Shown in pieces: positions 57,170-64,000 of a stretch of 64,000 bases of DNA. The DNA is from Candidatus Acetothermia bacterium (GTDB lineage: Bacteria > Bipolaricaulota > Bipolaricaulia > Bipolaricaulales > Bipolaricaulaceae): the NCBI GenBank assembly GCA_024653305.1, contig JANLFW010000004.1:1-64000 (forward strand). The letters are read 5' to 3'. Below the pieces are notes generated by a model. That model was not told the DNA's origin, made no database searches, and saw only the letters and a program-made list of their open reading frames with translations. A program made the translations under genes and the position numbers. Numbering within the stretch: position 1 is the stretch's first letter; every line of letters starts with the position of its first letter.

Positions 57170-58180
57170 ATGCACGAGGCCATGTTGTGGGAGCCGGCCG
57201 GGGAAGGACGGGTGCGGTGCAAGCTCTGCGCTCACCGGTGCCTGATCCCTGACGGAGGGCGGGGGATCTGTGCGGTTCGGGAGAACCGGGGCGGAACGCT
57301 CCATACCCTGGTGTACGGGTGTCTTGTCTCGCAGGACCTCGATCCCATCGAGAAGAAGCCCCTGTTCCACTTCCTCCCCGGGGCGCCGGCCCTGTCCATC
57401 GCCGCGGTGGGGTGCAACTTCCGCTGCGACTTCTGCCAGAACCACCACATCTCCCAATACCCCCGGGAGCACGGGGGCCGGATCCTCGGGGAGCCGGTGG
57501 CCCCGGAGGAGGTGGTGCGGGCGGCCAAGGCCGCCGGGGCCCGGGTCATCGCCTACACCTACACCGAGCCCACGGTGTTCTTCGAGATGTGCCACGAGAC
57601 CGCACGTCTGGCGGCGGCGAATGGCATCCGCAACGTGTTCGTGTCCAACGGGTACCTCACCCGGGAGGCGGCGGAGACGATCGCCCCCTACCTCTCCGGG
57701 ATCAACGTGGACCTGAAGAGCTTCTCGGGCGAGTTCTACCGCCGCCACTGCGGGGCGACCCTCCAGCCGGTGTTGGACACCATTGCCCAGATGGTGGCCC
57801 AGGGGATCTGGGTCGAAGTGACGACCCTGGTCATCCCCGGTTGGAACGATTCTGAGCAGGAGCTGCGCTGGATCGCGGAGTTCCTCTTCGGGATCTCCCC
57901 GGACATCCCGTGGCACGTATCCCGGTTCGTGCCGGCCTACCACGTCCACGACCGACCACTCACGCCGGTGCCTACCCTCCGCCGGGCGCGGGACCTCGGC
58001 CGAGAGGTGGGCCTGCACTACGTGTACCTGGGGAACGTGCCCGGGGAGGGGGAGGACACGCAGTGCCCGTCCTGTGGCCGCGTCCTCATCCGCCGGTACG
58101 GGTTCCAGGTGTTGGAGAACGCCGTTTCCGACGGGCGTTGTCCGAGCTGCGGTGAGGCCATCCCCGGGGTGTGGGTCTAG
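57170..58180 (+). CDS. amrS: AmmeMemoRadiSam-system radical SAM enzyme
   Basis: The 336-residue protein has an N-terminal Cys motif (CKLCAHRCLIPDGGRGIC), the radical SAM cluster motif CNFRCDFCQ (about residues 82-90), and the family marks IAYTYTEPTVFFE, NVDLKSFSGEFYR and LVIPGWNDS. A C-terminal zinc ribbon (CPSCG...CPSCG) is present. It belongs to the pyruvate-formate-lyase-activase-like family found with Memo and AMMECR1 proteins; neither partner is in the window. The system's reaction is not established. I choose ATG 57170 from the promoter position; ATG 57179 is in frame. Confidence 0.92.
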   Translation: MHEAMLWEPAGEGRVRCKLCAHRCLIPDGGRGICAVRENRGGTLHTLVYGCLVSQDLDPIEKKPLFHFLPGAPALSIAAVGCNFRCDFCQNHHISQYPREHGGRILGEPVAPEEVVRAAKAAGARVIAYTYTEPTVFFEMCHETARLAAANGIRNVFVSNGYLTREAAETIAPYLSGINVDLKSFSGEFYRRHCGATLQPVLDTIAQMVAQGIWVEVTTLVIPGWNDSEQELRWIAEFLFGISPDIPWHVSRFVPAYHVHDRPLTPVPTLRRARDLGREVGLHYVYLGNVPGEGEDTQCPSCGRVLIRRYGFQVLENAVSDGRCPSCGEAIPGVWV

Positions 58181-58192
58181 CCCCCACAACCC

Positions 58193-58966
58193 CTAACGCT
58201 GGCAGCAGGGGCAGAAGTAGGTGCCGCGGCCGCCGAGGATCACCCGCTGGATCGGGGTCCCACAGGTCGGGCACGGCTCCCCCTCCCGGCCGTACACGGA
58301 GAGCTCAACCGCGAACCCGCCCGGCTCCCCGTTCGGCCCCTGGTAGACCCCATCGGGAAGCGTCGTCCCGGCCTCGGCCAGGGCCGCCTGGAGCACCTCC
58401 GGGATCGCGTTCGTAAGGCGCCTGGCCTCGGCGGGCTCGAGCCCGCCCGCCGGCCGGCGGGGGTCGATCCCCGCCCGGAACAGGATCTCCGCTGCGTAGA
58501 TGTTCCCGATCCCCGCGATCTTCCGCTGGTCCATGAGCCAGAGCTTGATCGGCATCCGGCTCCCCTTGAGCGCTGTGGGAAGCCAGGACAAATCCCCGAA
58601 CGGCTCCGGGCCGAGGTCTCCCTTGAACTCCCGCACCACCTCAGCTGTACCCAGGCGCCGCGGATCCACGAGGTACACCTCCCCATCCGGAAACCGCAGG
58701 GCCAGGCGCACCCGCCCCTCCGGCGCGGACGCGCCCCACGCCAGGCGCCCAGACATGCGCAGGTGGATCACGAGCAGCCGGTCCCCGAGGTCGAACAGGG
58801 CGTACTTCCCCCGCCGGGCGAGGGCTCGCACCTCGACCGGGAGATCGAGGGCGGGCCGGACGTGGGCGAGCTTCGGGTCGTGGGCCTCCACGGCGAGGAG
58901 GGTCTTCCCCTCCACCACGGGCCGCAGCCCCTGGACCATCGTCTCCACCTCAGGGAGCTCGGGCAT
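58193..58966 (-). CDS. mutM: Formamidopyrimidine-DNA glycosylase
   Basis: Starting at ATG 58966 the 257-residue protein begins PELPEVET, whose Pro is the catalytic nucleophile after Met removal. RRGKYALF (Lys near 55), DQRKIAGIGNIYAAE and the C-terminal zinc finger CPTCG...CPCC complete the Fpg signature. It removes 8-oxoguanine and formamidopyrimidines from DNA. It starts 7 nt after the amidohydrolase stop, so both genes are probably on one transcript. Confidence 0.96.
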   Translation of the reverse strand: MPELPEVETMVQGLRPVVEGKTLLAVEAHDPKLAHVRPALDLPVEVRALARRGKYALFDLGDRLLVIHLRMSGRLAWGASAPEGRVRLALRFPDGEVYLVDPRRLGTAEVVREFKGDLGPEPFGDLSWLPTALKGSRMPIKLWLMDQRKIAGIGNIYAAEILFRAGIDPRRPAGGLEPAEARRLTNAIPEVLQAALAEAGTTLPDGVYQGPNGEPGGFAVELSVYGREGEPCPTCGTPIQRVILGGRGTYFCPCCQR

Positions 58967-58973
58967 TCGCAGT

Positions 58974-60479
58974 CTAGGACGCCGCGCCCTTGAACACCGG
59001 CTCGCCAGCAAGGAAGGTCATGTCCACGCGAATCCCCGACCACGGGGAAGTCTGCGGGTCGGCGGACAGCACCACCAGGTCCGCCCACTGCCCGGGCGCG
59101 ATGCTCCCCAGCCCCCCCTCGGCAAACGCGGCATACGCCGCCCCGTGGGTGTACGCGCGCAGGGCCGCTTCCAACGGGAGCCGCTGCACCGGATGGGGCG
59201 GGTCGAGGACCGCGCCGATGCCGTACAGGGGGCCCATCGGCATCCCGTCGGAGCCGAACGCGAGGGGAATCCCCCGCTCAACCACCCAGGCATGGGGGTC
59301 GATCCGGGCGTCGCGCTCCGGCCCCAGGCGCTCCTCGTACATCTTCCCCGGGCCGGACCACTGGGCCACGAAGTTGGGCTGCATAGACGCGATCAGCCCC
59401 AGGCCGCTCATGCGGTCCAGTTGCTCCGGCGTGGCCAGCTCCAGGTGCTCGACCCGATGGCGGTCGTGGGCGCCGACCGCGCTCAACCGCGCCGCAGCCA
59501 GCACCTCCTCCACCGCCCGGTCGCCGATGGCGTGGATCGCCACCTGGAGCCCAGCGTCCATCGCTCTCTTCCACCGCTGGGCCAGCTCCGCCCGCCCCAG
59601 GAGCACCCGCCCGTGCCCCATCTCACCCCGGTACGGGTCCTGGAGGGCGGCGGTGCGGGCGCCGATCGACCCGTCGACGAACGCCTTCACCCCCATCACC
59701 CGCAGCAGCGGCGAGCCGAACCCGGTGCGCACCCCGAGCGCCTGCAGGGCCGGGAGCTGCTCGAGCGGCAGGTACAGGAACGTCCGCGTCCGCAAGAGCC
59801 CGCGCCGCTCGGCGATCTGGTACACGGGGAGATCGGCGGCGCCCGCCATGTCCGCCACCGCAGTCACCCCCAGGGACGCGGCGTATTGACACGCAGCGGC
59901 CACCGCCTCCACCAACGTCTCCCGCTCCGGCCGCACCGCAGAGGTGAGCTCCCACGCTGCCTCCTCCCACAGATGCCCCCGGTCCCGGTCCACGAACTCC
60001 CCTTCCGGCCGGGGGCAGCGGGCGAGGGCCAAGGTGTTGCAGGCCACCAGGTGCCCGTCCACCCGCACCGCGCAGCAAGGTTGGCGCGGCACGGCCCGGT
60101 CGAGGTCGCCCCGTTCCAGGTACCGGCGCTCCGGCCACCGCGATTCGTCCCAGCCGCGGCCCACCACCCACTCCCCGGGGCGGGCCTTGGCCGCCTCCCG
60201 CAACCGGTCCACGGCCTCGGAAAGCGACCGGGCGGAACCAAGGTCCACGTAGAACGTGCGTTCCAAGCCCACCCGGACGAAATGGGTGTGGGCATCGAAG
60301 AACCCGGGGAGAAGGGCCCGCCCGTGCAGGGGGATGACCCGCGTGGCCGGGCCGCGCAGGCGTAGGATCTCTTCGCTCCGCCCCACCGCGGCGATGTGCC
60401 CGCAGCGGACGGCCACCGCATCCGCCCCTGCCTCCCCACCGAGGATCGATCCCCCGTGTAAGATCAGCTCGGCCGCCAT
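58974..60479 (-). CDS. Amidohydrolase of the YtcJ-like family
   Basis: The 501-residue protein starts with a beta-sandwich part and the metal motif DAHTHF (about residues 61-66). It continues with VVGRGWDESRWPERR, the MGVKAFVDGSIGARTAAL segment, VAIHAIGDRAV and FGSDGMP. This order is that of the metal-dependent YtcJ/NfdA-type amidohydrolases, some of which act on N-substituted formamides; the substrate here is unknown. A TATAAT (60495-60490) lies 10 nt before the ATG without a Shine-Dalgarno. Confidence 0.9.
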   Translation of the reverse strand: MAAELILHGGSILGGEAGADAVAVRCGHIAAVGRSEEILRLRGPATRVIPLHGRALLPGFFDAHTHFVRVGLERTFYVDLGSARSLSEAVDRLREAAKARPGEWVVGRGWDESRWPERRYLERGDLDRAVPRQPCCAVRVDGHLVACNTLALARCPRPEGEFVDRDRGHLWEEAAWELTSAVRPERETLVEAVAAACQYAASLGVTAVADMAGAADLPVYQIAERRGLLRTRTFLYLPLEQLPALQALGVRTGFGSPLLRVMGVKAFVDGSIGARTAALQDPYRGEMGHGRVLLGRAELAQRWKRAMDAGLQVAIHAIGDRAVEEVLAAARLSAVGAHDRHRVEHLELATPEQLDRMSGLGLIASMQPNFVAQWSGPGKMYEERLGPERDARIDPHAWVVERGIPLAFGSDGMPMGPLYGIGAVLDPPHPVQRLPLEAALRAYTHGAAYAAFAEGGLGSIAPGQWADLVVLSADPQTSPWSGIRVDMTFLAGEPVFKGAAS

Positions 60480-60489
60480 GGCTCAGGCC

Positions 60490-60495
60490 ATTATA
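60490..60495 (-). promoter_or_regulatory. -10 element of the amidohydrolase-mutM unit
   Basis: Perfect TATAAT (60495-60490) ending 10 nt before the ATG at 60479. No matching -35 is visible at 16-18 nt. The transcript leader would be about 3 nt. Confidence 0.45.
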
Positions 60496-60538
60496 GTCGG
60501 GGGTGTCGTCCGCCCGGGAGAGGAGGTAGGATAGGGCC

Positions 60539-61564
60539 GTGGACACGAAGGTGCTTTCCGCGGACGCCCTCGGGATCGCCGCCGCGGCGGAGATCATCCG
60601 GGCTGGGGGATTGGTGGCCTTCCCCACCGAAACCGTGTACGGCCTGGGGGCGGACGCCCTGTCCGCCGAGGCGGTGGCCCGGGTCTTCGCGGCCAAGGGG
60701 CGGCCCCGGTTCGACCCGATCATCGTCCACGTGGCCGCCCCCGAGGAGGCGGAGGGGCTATGGGCCGCCGTGCCCCCACTAGCGCGGGAACTGATGACCC
60801 GGTTCTGGCCCGGTTCCCTGACCCTGGTCCTCCCCAAGACCCCCCGGGTTCCGGAGGTCGTCACCGCCGGGCTTCCCACGGTGGCGGTGCGCATGCCGGC
60901 CCACGAGGTGGCCCTGGAGCTGATCCGCGTGAGCGGACGCCCCATCGCCGCCCCCAGCGCCAACCGGTTCGGGCGCCTCTCCCCCACCCACCACGAGGCG
61001 GTCCTCGCCCAGCTTGGGGGGGCGATCGATGCCGTGCTCGCCTGCGGCCTAACCCCGGTCGGGGTCGAGTCCACCGTGCTGTCCCTGGTGGACGATCCCC
61101 CGCGGGTCCTGCGCCCAGGGGGTACCCCCCTGGAGGCCCTGCGGGAGGTGATCCCAAACCTCCGGGTGAACCCGCCCCACGGGCCGTCCGCATCGCCGGG
61201 AACCCTCCCCCGCCACTACCTCCCCACGACCCCCCTCTACCTCCTCGAGCCCGGCCCCCCCGAGGATGGAGAGGGCATCGATCGCATGCGCTGTGGGTTC
61301 CTCGCGTTCCGGGATGGGTGGCACGGGTTTGGCCGGGTGGAGGTGCTGTCCCCGCGGGAGGACTTGGTGGAGGCGGCGGCCCACTTCTTCTCGGCCCTGC
61401 GGGCCCTGGACGAGGCGGGCCTTGCCGCCATCGTGGCCGAGCCGGTGCCGGAGGAGGGCCTCGGGGTGGCGATCATGGACCGGCTGCGACGGGCCGCATC
61501 CGGCCGGGCCCGCCTGAGCGAGCGGCACGTGTGGCCCATGCGAAAGGAAGGAGGATGCCCTTGA
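60539..61564 (+). CDS. Threonylcarbamoyl-AMP synthase (Sua5 type)
   Basis: The 341-residue protein has the YrdC domain (about 1-205): GGLVAFPTETVYGLGADA, KGRPRFDPIIVHV, FWPGSLTLVL and the APSANRFGRLSPT loop. A linker with SPGTLPRHYLPTTPLYL leads to a C-terminal Sua5 domain (about 235-330). The enzyme makes threonylcarbamoyl-AMP for t6A in tRNA. GTG is the start; GGAGGT lies about 14 nt upstream. Sua5 with its second domain is the longer form, distinct from TsaC. It overlaps the next gene. Confidence 0.94.
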   Translation: MDTKVLSADALGIAAAAEIIRAGGLVAFPTETVYGLGADALSAEAVARVFAAKGRPRFDPIIVHVAAPEEAEGLWAAVPPLARELMTRFWPGSLTLVLPKTPRVPEVVTAGLPTVAVRMPAHEVALELIRVSGRPIAAPSANRFGRLSPTHHEAVLAQLGGAIDAVLACGLTPVGVESTVLSLVDDPPRVLRPGGTPLEALREVIPNLRVNPPHGPSASPGTLPRHYLPTTPLYLLEPGPPEDGEGIDRMRCGFLAFRDGWHGFGRVEVLSPREDLVEAAAHFFSALRALDEAGLAAIVAEPVPEEGLGVAIMDRLRRAASGRARLSERHVWPMRKEGGCP

Positions 61565-62073
61565 GAGGGAAACGGGTGGCGGTGCTCGTGGCCGACCTCT
61601 ACCAGGAGCTGGAGTTCTGGTACCCCTATCTCCGGCTCAAGGAGGAGGGGGCGAAGGCCGTGGCGGTGGGGCCGGAGGCGGTGGAGTACAAGAGCAAGCT
61701 CGGCTATCCGGCCAAGGCGGAGCTGGCCGCCAGCATGGCCCGGGCCGAGGACTTCGACGGGGTGATCATCCCCGGCGGGTACGCCCCGGACCACATGCGG
61801 CGGAGCAAAGAACTGGTGGAGTTCGTGAGAAAGATGGCGGAGGCCGGGAAGCCGGTGGCCGCGATCTGCCACGGAGGGTGGATGCTCTGTTCGGCCCGGG
61901 TGGTGAAGGGCAAGAAGGTAACGAGCGTCGCCGCGATCCGCGATGACCTCGCGAACGCCGGCGCCACCTGGGTGGACGAGGAGGTGGTGGTGGACGGGAA
62001 CCTCATCACCTCCCGGGTTCCCAGCGACCTCCCCGCGTTCATGCGCGCCATCCTCACCGCCCTCGCCGCGTAG
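61555..62073 (+). CDS. DJ-1/PfpI-family protein
   Basis: The 172-residue protein has the PfpI fold: KRVAVLVADLYQELEFWYP with the conserved Glu, DGVIIPGGYAPDHMRRS and the nucleophile elbow AAICHGG with the reactive Cys near residue 102. Family members include deglycase/glyoxalase-like and peptidase-like proteins. ATG 61555 overlaps the sua5 stop by 10 nt. A TTG at 61561 has an ideal GGAGG 6 nt before it, so the protein may start two codons later. It is the second gene of the sua5 transcript. Confidence 0.92.
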   Translation: MPLRGKRVAVLVADLYQELEFWYPYLRLKEEGAKAVAVGPEAVEYKSKLGYPAKAELAASMARAEDFDGVIIPGGYAPDHMRRSKELVEFVRKMAEAGKPVAAICHGGWMLCSARVVKGKKVTSVAAIRDDLANAGATWVDEEVVVDGNLITSRVPSDLPAFMRAILTALAA

Positions 62074-62158
62074 CCGCCCACCCGGGCCGAACGGCCAGGG
62101 ATCCCGTTCGCAGCTGCACCGTCCTCCGTTTGCGGTCGACCGCCCGGGCGCCCAGGCG

Positions 62159-62953
62159 TCACCCCCGGGGAACCTGGACCTCGATCCGGACCACCGACCG
62201 CTGGACCGCTTGGACGACCTCGGCCGGGGAGAGCGCCACTCCTTGCGACGACGCCACGGGGGGCAGGCTGATCCCACGACCGGCGAGCCATACCCGGGCC
62301 AAGTTCACGGACACGGCAAACCCGGCTTCCTGCCCGCCACCGGTCGACAGGTTTCCGGCCACGACACCCACCACCTCCCCGGACGCGTTCACCAGCGGCG
62401 CCCCGCTATACCCGGCCCGAAACGGGTCGCGCACGGCGAGGAGATCGGTGAGCACCGCGTCCTCGGGGCCGATCGCCCGCCACCCGACCCCGAGGACCTC
62501 GGTGGTGAGGGCCGTCGGCCACGCCCTTCCCTCTGGGTACCCGATGGCGGTGACCTCGTCTCCGATGTGAACGAAGTCCGAGTTGCCCAGCACTGCCCGC
62601 GGCATCGGGCGGGCCCCCGCCACCGCAACCACCGCCAGGTCATGATCGGCAGTCGTGGCCACCACGGCGGCCCGATAGCGTCGCCCTGCCCACTCCACCG
62701 TCACCTGTCGAGCCCCGCGGACGACGTGGGCCGCGGTGAGGATGTACCCGGCCTCACCGATCACGAACCCGGTCCCGGACCCCACCCGTTCCTGGAGATA
62801 AAGTCCGGGTACGAACGCGACGAGGAGGGCCCCGGCCACCACCAGGACCAACACGGGCACCCACCACCGGCGCGGCCGGGGCGGGGCCTCGGGTTCAGCC
62901 CACGGTTCCTCGAACGGATCCGGTGTTCCGTCGTCCAGCGGAGATCCGATCAC
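62159..62953 (-). CDS. Membrane-anchored trypsin-like serine protease (S1C type, no PDZ)
   Basis: The 264-residue protein has an acidic Pro-rich cytoplasmic start, one membrane helix (about 31-50), then a trypsin-like domain. Catalytic residues are His in LTAAHVV, Asp in TADHDLAVV and Ser in AGYSGAPLV. HtrA/DegP-like proteases share this arrangement but normally carry PDZ domains, which are missing here; the last 40 residues are simply helical. The start is GTG with GAGGGAG upstream. It would act outside the membrane in protein quality control. Confidence 0.88.
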   Translation of the reverse strand: MIGSPLDDGTPDPFEEPWAEPEAPPRPRRWWVPVLVLVVAGALLVAFVPGLYLQERVGSGTGFVIGEAGYILTAAHVVRGARQVTVEWAGRRYRAAVVATTADHDLAVVAVAGARPMPRAVLGNSDFVHIGDEVTAIGYPEGRAWPTALTTEVLGVGWRAIGPEDAVLTDLLAVRDPFRAGYSGAPLVNASGEVVGVVAGNLSTGGGQEAGFAVSVNLARVWLAGRGISLPPVASSQGVALSPAEVVQAVQRSVVRIEVQVPRG

Positions 62954-63043
62954 GCCACTCCCTCGACACAGGGGCAGATGAGAGAACCCGCCTTGGGCCA
63001 GTCGGAACGCGCGCCCGGCCGCACCGGGCCTTGACCGGGCGGG

Positions 63044-64000
63044 TCACTTCCGGCGTCGGTGCCGCCCTCTCCGGATCTTCCGGCACCGCCTGGGTCGGGC
63101 TTCTGGGGTCAGGAGCCCGCGCAGGAGCCGGCGGTACCCCTCCGCCCCCTTGGCCAGGTCGGCCACGGGGATGCGTTCGTCCGGCTGGTGGGCGAGGGCC
63201 TCGTCTCCCGGCCCGTAGCCCACGGTGGGGATGCCCCGCCGGCCGCACGACTCCACTCCGTCCGTGGAGAACCGCCACACCCGCAGCGGAGGCTGCGAGA
63301 GCGCCGCCCACGCCCGCTCCACCCACGGGTGGCTCGGGTCCATCCACCACGCGGGGAAGAAGTACTGGGCGGTGAGCTTCTCCCCGGTGTACGCGGTGAG
63401 CTCCCCCTGCTCCACCAAGGCCTTCACCCCCAGCTCCTCGTAGTCGGCGAGCACCGAGTCCGGGGTCTCCCCGCGCACGATGCGCCGGTCGACAAGGGCC
63501 CAGCACCGGTCGGGGACCAGCGGACCGCAGGTGGGGGTGCCCACGGCGACCACCGTCGCCGACCCCCGGCCGAGGACCGGGTCCTCGGGCAAGGGGACGG
63601 CCAGGGCGTAGGGCAGGGCGTCCACCATGCGCTCGATCGCGTTCTCCCCGAGCTCGGGCATCGCGGCGTGGGCGGTGCGGCCGGGGGCCTCCAGGCGCAG
63701 CACGGCCCGCCCCCGGTGCCCGACCCCTAGGCGCAAATCCGTGGGCTCGCCGAGCACCACCAGGTCGGGGCGGCTCACCCCGTCCAGCACCCGTGCCAGC
63801 ACTGTCCCCTCGGCGGTCTCCTCGTGGGGCACGTACACGAGGAGGAGCGTCCCCTGCAGGTCGCGGGCCGCGGCTGCCGCCCCGGCGACCTGGGCGGCGA
63901 TCGCCCCCTTCATGTCCACCGCCCCACGGCCGTATAGCATCCCATCGGCGATCTCCGCTCCAAACGGGGGATGGACCCAGGCCCCCGCATCCCCGGGGGG
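63044..64000 (-). CDS. M20-family (YgeY-like) metallohydrolase, 5' end outside the window
   Basis: The frame is open to the window edge and the N terminus is missing. At least 318 residues are visible, with GMLYGRGAVDMKGA carrying the metal-bridging Asp, YVPHEETAEGT with the catalytic Glu pair, VLGEPTDLRLGVGHRGRA, and a C-terminal FSTDGVESCGRRGIPTVGYGPGDEALAHQPDE. This is closest to the YgeY branch of M20 deacylases/peptidases, often annotated as selenium-metabolism-linked. The last 20 residues are very basic. A 90-nt gap follows before the protease gene. Confidence 0.88.
   Translation of the reverse strand, partial: PPGDAGAWVHPPFGAEIADGMLYGRGAVDMKGAIAAQVAGAAAAARDLQGTLLLVYVPHEETAEGTVLARVLDGVSRPDLVVLGEPTDLRLGVGHRGRAVLRLEAPGRTAHAAMPELGENAIERMVDALPYALAVPLPEDPVLGRGSATVVAVGTPTCGPLVPDRCWALVDRRIVRGETPDSVLADYEELGVKALVEQGELTAYTGEKLTAQYFFPAWWMDPSHPWVERAWAALSQPPLRVWRFSTDGVESCGRRGIPTVGYGPGDEALAHQPDERIPVADLAKGAEGYRRLLRGLLTPEARPRRCRKIRRGRHRRRK

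Overview
The window is GC-rich bacterial chromosome (about two thirds G+C by eye) with tightly packed genes in long overlapping operons. I see no rRNA, tRNA, CRISPR array, insertion sequence or phage gene. The gene content suggests an anaerobic or fermentative bacterium with two membranes. It has RNase Y next to SpoVS, an unanchored (non-lipoprotein) maltose-binding protein, and secreted glucanases. Two beta-rich secreted proteins end in the terminal Phe typical of outer-membrane barrels. It also has FeoAB, an AmmeMemoRadiSam-type radical SAM enzyme, and COG2403 and COG2509 proteins. The combination fits a deep-branching candidate lineage such as Bipolaricaulota/Acetothermia. That placement is an inference from gene content and was not tested.

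Layout. 1-500: a cold-shock gene with its own promoter and terminator. 558-11656 (minus): an eleven-gene transcription and RNA-processing operon, rimP-nusA-RND transporter-rny-spoVS-atpZ-PPIase/TPR-mazG-DUF4911-yqeG-nucleotidyltransferase. 11684-23011: housekeeping genes (RluD, PgsA-like, COG2403 GTPase, threonine synthase, SurE, RsmD, phosphofructokinase), a putative barrel protein and a DUF1573-double-rhodanese protein. 23035-36522 (minus): an alpha-glucan utilisation locus. 36622-39997 (minus): dnaX-ybaB-recR plus a CaCA antiporter. 40284-44050 (plus): ilvE with a possible Leu/Val-rich leader peptide, a frameshifted ACT protein, an MFS carrier and a Mut7-C protein. 44107-49569: PAQR/hemolysin III, a C45 acyltransferase with a double GNAT, RsmI, RF2 and a cell-wall amidase. 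49703-54590: FeoAB on the plus strand converging on a ZnuA-FmdE-ZnuC-ZnuB operon on the minus strand. 54655-64000: YggS, a second barrel gene broken by frameshifts, the radical SAM enzyme, MutM, an amidohydrolase, Sua5, a DJ-1/PfpI protein, a membrane-anchored trypsin-like protease and a truncated M20 hydrolase.

How the parts work together. The glucan locus is nearly self-contained. A ROK regulator sits behind a clean promoter whose -10 and Shine-Dalgarno are overlapped by a palindrome. Behind it come a GH36-like enzyme, a secreted GH57 amylopullulanase, a secreted GH13 amylase with starch-binding domains, a MalE-MalF-MalG importer and a cytoplasmic GH13. The transport ATPase is not in the window. 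A perfect 12-bp-arm hairpin lies between malE and malF.

An observation that cuts across the window is that many operon-leading genes have a -10 hexamer only 5-9 nt before the start codon and no Shine-Dalgarno (rimP, the PgsA-like gene, the DUF72 gene, dnaX, rsmI, prfB, the amidase, the radical SAM gene). Leaderless transcription therefore looks common, while genes inside operons use SD sequences or ATGA overlaps. Two genes, the ACT protein and the second barrel, carry single-base frameshifts mostly in or beside C/G runs. They may be real decay or sequence error.
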